Notes: generated by a model not told the origin, from the sequence alone. 64,000 nt of DNA from Clostridiales bacterium (GCA_023666645.1 JAMPBP010000001.1:989516-1053515), one strand, 5' to 3'; counted from the first letter of the stretch, positions 50,099 through 59,701 are shown. Numbers and translations: made by a program.

Positions 50099-51310
50099 TC
50101 AGTCGGCCTGGGGCTCGAAGATTACTATGCGGTTCCAATCGTTGGTCGAGTAGGGCTGTACTGAGCTACCCTCGGCATTGATTGAAAGGCGGTTGCCCTT
50201 GATGCCATAGTTCTTGGTGAGCGCGTCATAGACGGCTTGTGCACGACGCTTAGACAGGCTCATGTTATACTCGGCTGTACCGGTGCCCTTGTCGGCATAT
50301 CCCTGAAGCACAACGTTTACATCTGGATTGGCCTTAAGATACTCGGCGAGGTTGAATACATTGACCATTTCCTCGTCGGTGATGGTCGATGAGTTGATGC
50401 TGAAGCGTACGGTGGCAATCATAGGCGGCACATTGACAATCTCGGTAGCTTCTACGACCTGTGTCTCGGGGCATGGAAGCTGAGACTCGGCTGTAGCCAG
50501 GGCTGCTGCTGTTGTGGCGAGGTCGGCACGCAGGGCGTTGACCTGGTCATTGAGCGACGATACATAGGCAAGGTCGTTGCAGGGATTGTAGGCGCGGTAG
50601 TTGCGGCCACCGAAGTTGATGTTGAAGCCACCCAGGGCGGTGATGTTCAGGTCGATGGGTTCGCCATAAGCGCATAGGTTGAAGTTGTCGCCATAGAACT
50701 GTGCACGTCCTTCCAGGAAGAAGTCGACATACTCACACAGGCGGAAACGGAATTGCAATCCGGCCGATACAGGCAGTGTCCATGAACTGCTCTTGGGAGT
50801 GCCATGATTGCTCATGATGTCGATGGCGGGAGAATCAAAGTCAAAGGCATATGTTCCACCAATACCTACGAAGGGTACGATGCTGAACACGCGGTCAGAG
50901 TTGACACCACCGAATGAGTTGAACATGTCCCACATCAAGTCAACATTGGCGTTGACATATTTGGCCTTGTTGGCACCATCGTTCTTCCACTTCATCTGTG
51001 AGTACTGGAAGTCGAGGCGCACACCCAGATAGGGCGAGAACCATTTGCCTATACCCAGATTGTAGGCTGGGGTAATCTGGTGCTTGCGTCCGTTGCCGGT
51101 GCGGTTCTCCATGAACGGTGAGTTGATACCGGCACCGAGCTGCAGGAACCAGTTGTCGCTGCCCTTGGTGTAATAATGGGTCTTGCAATCCATGTCGGTG
51201 ACTGTGATTTGTTCTTCTTCAACTACAACTGCTTCTTGAGCAGAAAGCTGATTGGCGGCAAATAGTGAACCTGTGCACGCTGACATGGTCAGGAAAAGAC
51301 GTGTTTTCAT
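50099..51310 (-). CDS. OmpA-family outer-membrane protein
   Basis: This gene encodes 403 residues from MKTRLFLTMSACTGSLFAANQL, a signal peptide; a 15-residue in-frame extension is left off. Residues 45-260 form an eight-stranded-barrel-like domain (WFLQLGAGINSPF, YLGVRLDFQYSQMKW, FVGIGGTYAFDFD). A helical linker with Ala-rich heptads (NDQVNALRADLATTAAALATAESQL) leads to the C-terminal OmpA domain (INSSTITDEEMVNVFNLAEYLKANP, VVLQGYADKGTGTAEYNMSLSKRRA, NDWNRIVIFEP), which binds peptidoglycan. In Bacteroidales such proteins are among the most abundant of the outer membrane. The leader upstream is AT-rich. Confidence 0.92.
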   Translation of the reverse strand: MKTRLFLTMSACTGSLFAANQLSAQEAVVVEEEQITVTDMDCKTHYYTKGSDNWFLQLGAGINSPFMENRTGNGRKHQITPAYNLGIGKWFSPYLGVRLDFQYSQMKWKNDGANKAKYVNANVDLMWDMFNSFGGVNSDRVFSIVPFVGIGGTYAFDFDSPAIDIMSNHGTPKSSSWTLPVSAGLQFRFRLCEYVDFFLEGRAQFYGDNFNLCAYGEPIDLNITALGGFNINFGGRNYRAYNPCNDLAYVSSLNDQVNALRADLATTAAALATAESQLPCPETQVVEATEIVNVPPMIATVRFSINSSTITDEEMVNVFNLAEYLKANPDVNVVLQGYADKGTGTAEYNMSLSKRRAQAVYDALTKNYGIKGNRLSINAEGSSVQPYSTNDWNRIVIFEPQAD

Positions 51311-51470
51311 AGATAAATAGTTTTTAAATGAATTTTTTTGTCGATATTCTAACATTAGTTTTTTCTTGTTTTGGAATTATAACGCCACGGCAGTTGGGAA
51401 AGTTCATAAATGACGGGTGTTTGCTCTTATATTCTCTCACTGAGAGAACTGTGCCTATCGGGAAAATTTG

Positions 51471-51478
51471 TATCTTTG
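51471..51478 (+). promoter_or_regulatory. -7 box almost touching the start of the second TonB receptor
   Basis: TATCTTTG is followed by CAAT and then GTG, the only plausible start codon. Transcription would begin at about the start codon, giving a leaderless message. Confidence 0.6.
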
Positions 51479-51482
51479 CAAT

Positions 51483-53729
51483 GTGAAACGACATGTTATA
51501 TATCTCGTAATATTTTTATCGGGAGTGGCTCGATGCCTTGCTGAGGTGTCGGCCACTTGCGATGGAGAGTCATGGTCTGATTCAATCATGGCGTTGCCTC
51601 AGGTTTCGGTAACTGCGATGAAGCTGGGAGCTGACCTTCAGGACAAACCGGTGTCGGCCACTGTCATAGGAACGGATGATATTGAGCGCCAGGGTATAGT
51701 CAATCTTCACCAGGTGAGCGATATGGTGCCAAATCTCTATATGCCACGCTATGGCTCGCGCATCACATCATCAATCTATGTGAGAGGCATCGGTGCACGC
51801 ATTGACCAGCCGGCTGTGGGACTCACGGTCGACAATATCCCGGTTATAAATAAGGATAACTATGATTTCGACCTCGACGACATGGTCAATATCGACATGA
51901 TACGTGGCCCGCAGAGCACTATGTATGGCCGCAACACCATGTGTGGTCTCATCAATATCACAACGCTCAGCCCCTTGCGGTTCTCGGGGGTGAAACTCGG
52001 TGTGGAAGGAGGCTCATATGGCAACTATCGTGCCCGTGCCGCTGGGTATCATAAGCTGGGTGACCGGCTGGGGGTGGCTGCCGGAGTTACGGTGGCAGGT
52101 ACCGATGGCTATTTCAAGAATGCCTACAACGGTTGCAGGGTAGGAGCTGAGCGACAGTGGAGCGCATGGTACAAGGTGGCGTGGCTTCCGGTAGCCGGCT
52201 GGAGCGTGGAGAATACGGGCCGTTTCAATCATTCCCGCCAGAGCGGCTACCCCTACTGTCAGGTAGGAGCCGTGGATATAGCCTATAATGATACCTGTTT
52301 TTACCGACGCAACTCATTCCTGGACGCCCTCACCGTGGGGTGGCGCCACGATGGGTGGTCGGTGACCTCGGTGACCTCGGTGCAGCACATCAACGACAAC
52401 ATGACCCTCGACCAGGATTTCACCTCACGTGACTATTTCACCCTTACCCAGCGTCGACACGAGACATCGGTGACTCAGGACTTCATAGTCAAGCACGACA
52501 GTGATCGTTACAACTGGCTCTCGGGGGTGTTCATGTTCACCCGCCACACTTCGATGAGGGCACCCGTGACATTCAAACCCTATGGCATAGCCCGGCTCAT
52601 CGAGGACCATCGCAACGATGCCAATCCCTCCTATCCCATCAAGTGGGACGATGACAGCTTTGTCCTGCATAGCGATTTCAGTCACCCCACGCGAGGCATA
52701 GGGATATACCACAGCAGCACTCTGGAACTGCAACAGTGGGCGTTGACAGCCGCGTTGCGACTCGACATCGAGCGTCCATCGCTCGATTTTCACAGCTATA
52801 CCTCCACGAGTTATACCATATATGACAACACGGGTGTACGGCCTACTGTGTATCGTCATGAGAATGTCAATCTTGATGAACGTGGCAAGCTGTCCCACAC
52901 TTATGTGCAGTTGCTGCCCAGGCTCAGCGCGTTGTACAGGTTGCCGTCGTCGCTGGGAAATGTATATGCCTCGTTCTCTGAAGGCTATAAGCCCGGTGGC
53001 TACAATACACAGATGTTCAGCGACTTTCTCCAACAAAAACTTATGGCCACCATGGGAATGTCTGAACTCTACAATGTAGACGAGATTGTAGGCTACCGTC
53101 CCGAGCGAAGTTTTAACTATGAGGTAGGCACCCATCTTGAGCTGTGGGACGGCCGGCTCTCTCTCGATGGCGCTGCTTTCTACATTGATTGCCGTGACCA
53201 GCAACTCACACGTTTCCCCGACGGCTCGACAACGGGACGCATTATGGACAATGCCGGACGCACACGCTCGCTGGGTGCAGAACTGTCGGCCCGGTGCCAC
53301 TTTGACCGTCACTGGACAGCATCAGCCTCCTGGGGCCATGTCGATGCCCGTTTTGTCGACTATGACGATGGCAAAGAAGACTATGGCGGCAAGTATGTGC
53401 CTTATGCTCCGCTCAACACTTTCTATGGCTCGGTCAACTATGCCGTGGCATTGCCTGCTGTCAATATTGACCGGCTTGAGGTCATGGGTGCAGTCAATGG
53501 AGTGGGGCGCATCTATTGGAACGAGACCAACACGGTGTCCCAGTGTTTCTACGCGCCTTTGAAACTGTCGGTATCCATCAGCTCGGGCATGTTTACCTTG
53601 AGACTGTGGGGTGAGAATCTTAATGGTGTGAAATACAGTACATTTTATTTCAAGTCGATAGGCAACGAATTTGTGCAGCGCGGTGCACCACGCACATTTG
53701 GAGCATCACTTGCCGTGGATGTATTCTGA
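51483..53729 (+). CDS. TonB-dependent outer-membrane receptor
   Basis: This gene encodes 748 residues. The likely start is the GTG at 51483 (VKRHVIYLVIFLSGVARCLAE reads as a signal peptide, with V as fMet); the longer TTG frame at 51468 lies over the -7 box. The N-terminal MALPQVSVTAMKL is TonB-box-like. The plug domain (about residues 45-160) has VIGTDDIERQGIVNLHQVSDMVPNLYMPRYG, IYVRGIGARIDQPAVGLTVDNIPV and MIRGPQSTMYGRNTMCGLINI. The barrel ends in ...FGASLAVDVF. The plug is that of siderophore or iron-complex receptors of the IroN/FyuA kind rather than SusC. The ligand is unknown. murI follows with its own promoter. Confidence 0.9.
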   Translation: MKRHVIYLVIFLSGVARCLAEVSATCDGESWSDSIMALPQVSVTAMKLGADLQDKPVSATVIGTDDIERQGIVNLHQVSDMVPNLYMPRYGSRITSSIYVRGIGARIDQPAVGLTVDNIPVINKDNYDFDLDDMVNIDMIRGPQSTMYGRNTMCGLINITTLSPLRFSGVKLGVEGGSYGNYRARAAGYHKLGDRLGVAAGVTVAGTDGYFKNAYNGCRVGAERQWSAWYKVAWLPVAGWSVENTGRFNHSRQSGYPYCQVGAVDIAYNDTCFYRRNSFLDALTVGWRHDGWSVTSVTSVQHINDNMTLDQDFTSRDYFTLTQRRHETSVTQDFIVKHDSDRYNWLSGVFMFTRHTSMRAPVTFKPYGIARLIEDHRNDANPSYPIKWDDDSFVLHSDFSHPTRGIGIYHSSTLELQQWALTAALRLDIERPSLDFHSYTSTSYTIYDNTGVRPTVYRHENVNLDERGKLSHTYVQLLPRLSALYRLPSSLGNVYASFSEGYKPGGYNTQMFSDFLQQKLMATMGMSELYNVDEIVGYRPERSFNYEVGTHLELWDGRLSLDGAAFYIDCRDQQLTRFPDGSTTGRIMDNAGRTRSLGAELSARCHFDRHWTASASWGHVDARFVDYDDGKEDYGGKYVPYAPLNTFYGSVNYAVALPAVNIDRLEVMGAVNGVGRIYWNETNTVSQCFYAPLKLSVSISSGMFTLRLWGENLNGVKYSTFYFKSIGNEFVQRGAPRTFGASLAVDVF

Positions 53730-53770
53730 TTTTTTGAGTCGGTATTCTGTGTTCTGCAGTGGAAATATTG

Positions 53771-53778
53771 TAAATTTG
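53771..53778 (+). promoter_or_regulatory. -7 box directly before murI
   Basis: TAAATTTG is followed by CAGTCT and the ATG at 53785. TGTG 19 bases upstream may be the -33 part. The predicted message has almost no leader. Confidence 0.6.
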
Positions 53779-53784
53779 CAGTCT

Positions 53785-54627
53785 ATGAAAGCAATTGATG
53801 ACATAGGAACCGGTCCTATCGGAGTGTTTGATTCAGGGTATGGAGGCTTGACCATTCTGCGCCAGATGCGCCGGGAGTTGCCAGAGTATGACTACCTGTA
53901 TCTGGGCGACAATGCCCGCGCTCCTTATGGCAACCGGTCGTTTGAGCTTGTGTACAAATTCACACTTCAGGCAGTAAAGAAACTGTTTGACTATGGGTGT
54001 CGCTTGGTAATCCTGGCTTGCAATACAGCTTCGGCCAAGGCGTTGCGCACGATACAACAAAACGACTTACCTATCCTTGACCCTTCACGTCGTGTGCTGG
54101 GTGTGATACGTCCTACGGTCGAGATTCTTGACCGATTGTCGATATCACAGCATGTGGGAATCATGGGAACGCGCGGCACCATCAGCTCAGGGTCCTATGA
54201 AATGGAAACTGCCAAGCTTCACCCTGAGTTTACCGTTACGGGCCACGCATGTCCCATGTGGGTGCCGCTGGTGGAAAATGGAGAGGCCGATGGTCCCGGA
54301 GCTGATTATTTTGTGAAGAAGGAGATTGATGCGCTAATTGCCCGGGATCATTCTATCGACACCATAGTGCTTGCTTGTACCCACTATCCCTTGCTGTATA
54401 AAAAAATAAGGGAGTGCACTCCAATGTCGGTCGATGTGGTGACCCAGGGTGAGATTGTAGCCCAGAGCGCACGCTCCTATCTGCAGCGTCATCCTGAGAT
54501 GGCTTGCCGTTGCTCACGTGGTGGCACTGCCACTTATCTCACTACCGAGAGCGCTGACCGTTTCACCGACATGGCCTCGATGTTCATGGGCCAGCCGGTC
54601 AATGCCTATCATATCGACCTGCAATGA
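53785..54627 (+). CDS. murI: Glutamate racemase
   Basis: This gene encodes 280 residues from MKAIDDIGTGPIGVFDSGYGG; the frame is open upstream, but that part overlaps the receptor gene and lies before the promoter. It makes D-glutamate for peptidoglycan. The catalytic Asp is in FDSGYGGLTIL, the two catalytic Cys in ILACNTASAKALR and VLACTHYPLLY, and YLGDNARAPYGNRS and TRGTISSGSYEM are typical. A 4-base overlap (ATGA) links it to rpoN. Confidence 0.95.
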   Translation: MKAIDDIGTGPIGVFDSGYGGLTILRQMRRELPEYDYLYLGDNARAPYGNRSFELVYKFTLQAVKKLFDYGCRLVILACNTASAKALRTIQQNDLPILDPSRRVLGVIRPTVEILDRLSISQHVGIMGTRGTISSGSYEMETAKLHPEFTVTGHACPMWVPLVENGEADGPGADYFVKKEIDALIARDHSIDTIVLACTHYPLLYKKIRECTPMSVDVVTQGEIVAQSARSYLQRHPEMACRCSRGGTATYLTTESADRFTDMASMFMGQPVNAYHIDLQ

Positions 54628-56045
54628 AAGATACTCTGAAACTCGAGAATTCACTTAAGCAGCAGCAACGGCTCACACCGATGCAGGTGAAATATGTCAG
54701 AATGCTTGAGATGACGGCCCCCGAGATAGAAGAGGAAGTGAGACGTGCCGTCGATGACATGCCGGCGCTGGAGGCCAAAGACCCCGATGATACGGGGCAT
54801 CCTGATGAGACGTCGACCGACACTGCGGTGGCTGCCTATCATGACGATACTCCATACTATAACCGTCGTGCCTACAACCGCTCGTCCGATGATGAGTATT
54901 ATGATGCCGTGGCCGCCGCTCCTGAGCGCTCCGAGACTCTTATTGAAGCCCTTGCACGCCAAATGTCGCTACTTGACATGGAAGATGCCGACCGTGTGAT
55001 TGCGACACATATCATAGGCAATCTCGACGACAATGGCTATATAACGCGCGACTTGCAGTCGATAGCCGATGATGTCGCCACCACGAGTGGTATCCTTGTT
55101 GATACTGACCGCGTGGGGAAGGTGTGGCAGCAGGTGCGCAGGTTGGATCCCGCAGGGGTAGGCGCTGTAGACTTGCGCGACTGTCTTGTCTTACAGCTCA
55201 AGCGATTGCCGCGCAACGATACTAATAACCTGGCAACAGAGATAGTGTCCCACTACTTTGACCTATTCTCCAAGAAACATTTCACCCAGCTTTTGGCGGC
55301 ACTTGATATCGATGAGGATGCACTCAAAAGGGCCATGGCGGTCATAGCGCGTCTCAATCCCAAGCCGGGTGGAGCCTATGCCAGTGGCCGTGCCGGTGAC
55401 GACACTCCGCGCCATGTCGTGCCCGACTTTGCCATAGAAATCGATGAGGACCGGCTCACACTGCGCATGCTCAACCGCATTCCCGAGCTCTCAATTGAAC
55501 GCACTTTCACTGATGACACGCCAATCTCAGACGGCACGCCACGCTCGCGTCGTGATGCAGTGAACATGTTTATCAAAAGCAAGCGCGATGAGGCCCAGGG
55601 GTTTATCAAGGTGCTGTCAATGAGACAGGAAACACTTTACAGGGTCATGCAGGCCATTGTAAAGATACAACGTGATTTTTTTCTCACCGGTGATGAGGCG
55701 ATGATACGTCCCATGGTACTGCGTGACATAAAGGAACTCACGGGCTACGGCCTCTCGGTGATATCGCGAGCCACCGCCGGAAAATATGTCACGACCCCTC
55801 ATGGTACCTATCCTCTCCGATTGCTCTTCAACGAGCGTCCGAAGGACACGAGCGATATATCGGTACATCAGATTCTTGCCGCGTTGAGAGAGTTGATTGA
55901 ACACGAGGACAGCGAGAAGCCGCTGAGCGACGAGCTTCTTACGAGTCACCTGTCACAGCAGGGTTTTGATGTAGCCCGACGCACGGTGGCAAAGTATCGT
56001 GAGCGTCTCGGGTTTCCCGTTGCCCGCTTGCGGCGCAAGATATAG
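54624..56045 (+). CDS. rpoN: RNA polymerase sigma-54 factor
   Basis: This gene encodes 473 residues. It directs RNA polymerase to -24/-12 promoters that need an AAA+ activator. Region I (LKLENSLKQQQRLTPMQVKYVRMLEM) is Gln/Leu-rich as usual, followed by an acidic region II, the core-binding domain (LIEALARQMSLL, IGNLDDNGYI, VWQQVRRLDPAGVGAVDLRDCL), the helix-turn-helix (VISRATAGKYVTTPHGTYPL) and the RpoN box ARRTVAKYRERLGFP. Its start overlaps the murI stop by 4 bases. No activator gene is in the window. Confidence 0.95.
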   Translation: MKDTLKLENSLKQQQRLTPMQVKYVRMLEMTAPEIEEEVRRAVDDMPALEAKDPDDTGHPDETSTDTAVAAYHDDTPYYNRRAYNRSSDDEYYDAVAAAPERSETLIEALARQMSLLDMEDADRVIATHIIGNLDDNGYITRDLQSIADDVATTSGILVDTDRVGKVWQQVRRLDPAGVGAVDLRDCLVLQLKRLPRNDTNNLATEIVSHYFDLFSKKHFTQLLAALDIDEDALKRAMAVIARLNPKPGGAYASGRAGDDTPRHVVPDFAIEIDEDRLTLRMLNRIPELSIERTFTDDTPISDGTPRSRRDAVNMFIKSKRDEAQGFIKVLSMRQETLYRVMQAIVKIQRDFFLTGDEAMIRPMVLRDIKELTGYGLSVISRATAGKYVTTPHGTYPLRLLFNERPKDTSDISVHQILAALRELIEHEDSEKPLSDELLTSHLSQQGFDVARRTVAKYRERLGFPVARLRRKI

Positions 56046-56098
56046 CTTTGGAAGGTAATCCAATAAGGTTTTAACGTATTATATACAGTGTTTTTAAG

Positions 56099-56731
56099 AT
56101 GAAAAAGATTTTGGAAATAATATTGAGTTTGATTTCAGGACTGACGTTTCCGTTGCTTATGCCCACCTATGCCATGCTGCTGGTGTTCAGTGTCACATTC
56201 CTGAAGTTCCTTCCCGGTCGGTCAATGCTTTATGTCGACCTGGTGACCTTTGCCGCTACCGTGATGATACCTATTATCACCATATATATATTTAATGTAC
56301 AAGGTAAAATAAAGGACGTGTTGCTCAACGAGCGGAGCGACCGCACAATACCCTATATCGTGACCACTCTCAGTTATGTAGCCATTGCATTATATTTGTG
56401 GCATTATGGCGCCCCGGCCTGGATGATTGCCTTCATGGTGGGCGCAGCCATTGTTCTGGGCGCGATGCTCTTTATCAACATGAGGTGGAAAATAAGCGGT
56501 CATGCTGCCGGCATGGGAGGATTGACAGCCTTGGTTCTGTTCATCGTGTACAAAGGGTATTGCACGATACCGGGAGTCACGTTGCCATGTATCATCGTCC
56601 TGTTGTCGGGGTTGGTGTGTACCTGTCGTCTGTTGCTTGGTCGCCACAATCTGTCACAGGTCATCGCCGGATATTTCCTGTCGCTTGGGGTGATATATGG
56701 TTCTATGATGGTGTCGGTGGCTGGAAATTGA
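56099..56731 (+). CDS. PAP2-family membrane phosphatase
   Basis: This gene encodes 210 residues with five or six membrane helices. The PAP2 motifs are partly visible: KISGHAAGMGG (the SGH motif with the first catalytic His) and RLLLGRHNLSQVIAGYFLS (the RxxxxxHxxxxD-type motif, here with Gln in place of the last Asp). The usual first motif KxxxxxxRP is not obvious; NERSDRTIPY occupies its place. Such proteins remove phosphate from lipid phosphates such as undecaprenyl diphosphate or phosphatidic acid. It lies 53 bases after rpoN. Confidence 0.82.
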   Translation: MKKILEIILSLISGLTFPLLMPTYAMLLVFSVTFLKFLPGRSMLYVDLVTFAATVMIPIITIYIFNVQGKIKDVLLNERSDRTIPYIVTTLSYVAIALYLWHYGAPAWMIAFMVGAAIVLGAMLFINMRWKISGHAAGMGGLTALVLFIVYKGYCTIPGVTLPCIIVLLSGLVCTCRLLLGRHNLSQVIAGYFLSLGVIYGSMMVSVAGN

Positions 56732-56789
56732 CAACGGAGGGCGGGAGCGTGACAACCGGGAAAGTTGAGCGTGAAGCCTGCCGTTTTTG

Positions 56790-56821
56790 TTTGTCAATCT
56801 TATTTCTTTTGCTTAATTTTG
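56790..56821 (+). promoter_or_regulatory. Promoter of the NAD(P)HX repair gene
   Basis: TTTG (56790-56793), 20 bases, then TAATTTTG (56814-56821) is among the best consensus promoters of the window, 44 bases before the ATG. Confidence 0.8.
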
Positions 56822-56864
56822 TGACCCGTGGCCTCAAGTAACCCTGAGCCCGGCACTTCAAGCT

Positions 56865-58391
56865 ATGAAACTATTTACTACACAACAGATAAACGATATA
56901 GAACGCTACACCATAGAGCATGACCATGTGAGTATTCTTGATCTCGTGGACCGTGTGGCCGAGGGGGTCACATTCGAGATTGAGTCGCGCTGGAAGCCGG
57001 GCAAACCGGTGGTCATCTTTGCCGGGTGTGAGAACAATGGAGCCATTGCTCTGGCTGTGGCTCGTATGCTCGCCGAGCATGGCTATCGTCCCGAAGTATA
57101 CCTTATTAACGTTGGTGGCAATGCGCTCAACGCCACGTGTCGCGCTTATAGGGATGCCTTGCTTGCTCTCGATTTCGATATATATTTCAATGAGATAGTC
57201 AAGGAGTTCTCTATCCCCAAGCTCCACACCGGACACCTTGTGGTTGATGGGCTCTTTGGTGCCGGTATCAAGGAAAACATCAAGGGGGGATACCGCACCC
57301 TGGTACAGTATATAAATGATTCAGGCGCCTCGATAGTCTCGATCGATGTGCCATCTGGCATGTTTGGCGATTCCAATCCATTTGCCGTCAATCGCGACAT
57401 TATACATGCCCAGCTAACTCTGGCGATTCAGTTCCCCCGTATCGCTTTTTTCAATCCCGACAATGCCGAGCTTGTAGGCGAATGGAAGATTATCGACGTG
57501 GGGTTGAGCGACGCCGCCATTCACAACACTCCTTCACGCCATCATCTCATTGAGGCCGACGAGGTGAAGAGTCTGTTGCACCCCCGTCCTCTGCATTCAA
57601 GTAAGGCCGATTTTGGCGCCGGTATGCTCATAGCCGGCAGCTATGGTATGATGGGAGCTGCTATCCTGGCTGCGCGTGCCGCCAATCGTGTAGGCATAGG
57701 CAAGCTCACAGTCCAGGCTCCGAAGTGTGGCTATGAGATTCTGCAGACATCTGTTCCTGAAGCTCTCTACCAGTATAACAAGGGTGATTATTTCATGACC
57801 CAACTGAAAGTCGAGAAGCCCTATGATGCCATAGCCATAGGCCCGGGACTGGGTACCAACGATGCCACGTTGCAGGCACTTGAGAATTTCCTGTTATCGC
57901 GCACCAGTCCGGTTATCCTTGATGCCGATGCCCTCAACTGTATAGCCCGCAAGCCTGCCTTGCTCAACAGTGTCCCCGTATTGTCGATTATCACCCCCCA
58001 TGTGGGCGAGTTTGACCGTCTGTTCGGGCAGCATACAAGTGCCGAGCTCAGGTTGCAGAAAGCTATCGAGATGTCACGCTTCTATAATATCATAATAGTG
58101 CTAAAGGGACATTATACAGCCACCGTACGCCCCGATGGTATCGTTTGCTACAACTCGTCGGGTACCCCTGCGATGGCAACAGCCGGTGCCGGGGATGTTC
58201 TCACCGGCATTATCCTGGCTCTCATGGCCCAGGGGTATAAGCCCGAGCAAGCTTCAATGATGGGTGTCTACATTCATGGCATCGCCGGAGAGATTGCTGC
58301 CAGGGAGCAAGGCGAGTATGGCGTCACTGCCGGTGATATCGCCGACAATGTGGGCCGTGCTATCATGACCATAATGAATCATAAATTTTAA
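56865..58391 (+). CDS. nnr: Bifunctional NAD(P)H-hydrate repair enzyme (epimerase + dehydratase)
   Basis: This gene encodes 508 residues. The N-terminal YjeF_N domain (about 1-215) is the epimerase: FTTQQINDIERYTIEHDHVS, VVIFAGCENNGAIALAVARMLAEHGY (here C-E-N-N-G for the usual G-x-G-N-N-G), VVDGLFGAGIKENI. The C-terminal ribokinase-like domain (about 230-508) is the ADP-dependent dehydratase: SSKADFGAGMLIAGSYGMMGAAILAARAANRVGIG, AIGPGLGTND, ITPHVGEFDRL and TPAMATAGAGDVLTGIILALMAQG. Together they restore damaged NADH and NADPH hydrates. The DUF4831 gene follows after 23 bases. Confidence 0.95.
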   Translation: MKLFTTQQINDIERYTIEHDHVSILDLVDRVAEGVTFEIESRWKPGKPVVIFAGCENNGAIALAVARMLAEHGYRPEVYLINVGGNALNATCRAYRDALLALDFDIYFNEIVKEFSIPKLHTGHLVVDGLFGAGIKENIKGGYRTLVQYINDSGASIVSIDVPSGMFGDSNPFAVNRDIIHAQLTLAIQFPRIAFFNPDNAELVGEWKIIDVGLSDAAIHNTPSRHHLIEADEVKSLLHPRPLHSSKADFGAGMLIAGSYGMMGAAILAARAANRVGIGKLTVQAPKCGYEILQTSVPEALYQYNKGDYFMTQLKVEKPYDAIAIGPGLGTNDATLQALENFLLSRTSPVILDADALNCIARKPALLNSVPVLSIITPHVGEFDRLFGQHTSAELRLQKAIEMSRFYNIIIVLKGHYTATVRPDGIVCYNSSGTPAMATAGAGDVLTGIILALMAQGYKPEQASMMGVYIHGIAGEIAAREQGEYGVTAGDIADNVGRAIMTIMNHKF

Positions 58392-58414
58392 CTCCTACCG
58401 ATAATACCTAAGAA

Positions 58415-59515
58415 ATGAAACGACTCGTAACACTGACATGCATTGCCGCAGCCGCTCTCGTGGCGCCCCAAACTGATGCACAAAGCGTCCAGAAGTTCAC
58501 TGCCGGCAAGGCCAGCGAGTATGCGCTGGGATATGCGTTGCCCAATACAGTTCTCGATGTGACGATTGAAACTCAGAAAACTGTGCGTAAACCCGGGGAA
58601 TTCTACAAGTATGCGCGTAGGTATTTCAATATCTCCGACCCTATCACTTCCGAGTCGACCACTGTATCGGTCAAGAGTATCACTATTGACACTCACGGCG
58701 AGTCAAATCCCGATGAACGCTATCTCGTGACCTTCAAGCCCGGTTTTACACCTTTCATGATGATTGATGTCGATGGCAAGCCGCTGTCAATCAACACTGA
58801 GAATCAGTTTTCACCGGCCAAGGTGATTCTGCCGGCTTCAGTGGCTCCCCAGCCTACACCTCTTGAGGGGGCTGCCGCCAAGCAGGCGCTCAGTGAGGAA
58901 ATCCTGCAGAGCAGGTCGACTGCCAAGCGTGCCGAGATGGCTGCCGCTCAAATCTTCGCCTTGCGTCAGAGCCGCAATGACCTCATAACCGGCCAGGCCG
59001 ACCAAATGCCTCCCGATGGCAAGTCGATGGAATTGATTCTTAACAATATCAATGCCCAGGAGGCAGCGTTGATGGCAATGTTTGTGGGTACAACCCAGAC
59101 AAGCACAGATGTCGTAACGCTGGATTATACCCCGTCGGGCGACACTGACGGTGAGACCCGCAAGGTGCTCGCCCGTGTGTCATCAATCGATGGGGTAGTC
59201 GATGCCGACAATCTCTCGGGTGCACCAATTTACATTACTCTCACTGTCACTGACCGTCCTTCCATGCCGGTCAACGCCAAGGGGGAGCCTGTCGAGATCC
59301 CAAAGGATGCCTTTATATACTGTATGCCGGGTAAGGTCGACGTACAGGTGGAATATGATGGAACAGTTCTTGCCGACGCCCTTGTAGAGATGGCTCAATT
59401 TGGAATCAAATATGGTCTCAAACCCAATACTTTCACCGACAAGAAAGCTCCGGCCTACGCCATCTTCGACCCTTCAACAGGAGCTATTGTAGAGCTCGGT
59501 ACTGCCTCCAATTGA
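58415..59515 (+). CDS. DUF4831-family exported protein
   Basis: This gene encodes 366 residues with a signal peptide (MKRLVTLTCIAAAALVAPQTDAQ). The sequence fits DUF4831, a Bacteroidales family of unknown function: ALGYALPNTVLDVTIETQKTVRKPGEFYKYARRYFNI near the start, a central helical part (EEILQSRSTAKRAEMAAAQIFALRQSRNDLI) and a C-terminal beta domain (PIYITLTVTDRP, IYCMPGKVDVQVEYDGTVLADALVEMAQFG). It is probably periplasmic. It may be co-transcribed with the repair enzyme (23-base gap). Confidence 0.88.
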   Translation: MKRLVTLTCIAAAALVAPQTDAQSVQKFTAGKASEYALGYALPNTVLDVTIETQKTVRKPGEFYKYARRYFNISDPITSESTTVSVKSITIDTHGESNPDERYLVTFKPGFTPFMMIDVDGKPLSINTENQFSPAKVILPASVAPQPTPLEGAAAKQALSEEILQSRSTAKRAEMAAAQIFALRQSRNDLITGQADQMPPDGKSMELILNNINAQEAALMAMFVGTTQTSTDVVTLDYTPSGDTDGETRKVLARVSSIDGVVDADNLSGAPIYITLTVTDRPSMPVNAKGEPVEIPKDAFIYCMPGKVDVQVEYDGTVLADALVEMAQFGIKYGLKPNTFTDKKAPAYAIFDPSTGAIVELGTASN

Positions 59516-59566
59516 GAACCTTTCCTATCGCGTAGTTGTTTTATGGCTATATAATTGATTAAAGTC

Positions 59567-59701
59567 ATGAAGCAGAAAGATAATAACAGAAAGGTCACAG
59601 TAGCGCGTGACGAGATTGTGGTTGACAGCCGTGATGTCGATCTGGCACGTGAGATGGCCATGAAGCATTCCAAAGGTGATTCCAGAGTGGAGCGACCGTA
59701 A
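59567..59701 (+). CDS. Small charged ORF, 44 residues
   Basis: The ORF starts MKQKDNNRKVTVAR, continues DEIVVDSRDVDLAREMAMKH and ends SKGDSRVERP. It is charged and soluble, with no signal peptide. It lies 51 bases after the DUF4831 gene and is followed 50 bases later by a strong terminator, so it would be inside the transcript. I do not recognise it. Conservation in related genomes would decide whether it is a gene. Confidence 0.45.
   Translation: MKQKDNNRKVTVARDEIVVDSRDVDLAREMAMKHSKGDSRVERP

Noticed and set aside
52425..53312. Minus-strand frame of 295 codons opposite the second TonB receptor
   Set aside because: No start signals or recognisable protein; the receptor barrel is clear on the plus strand.
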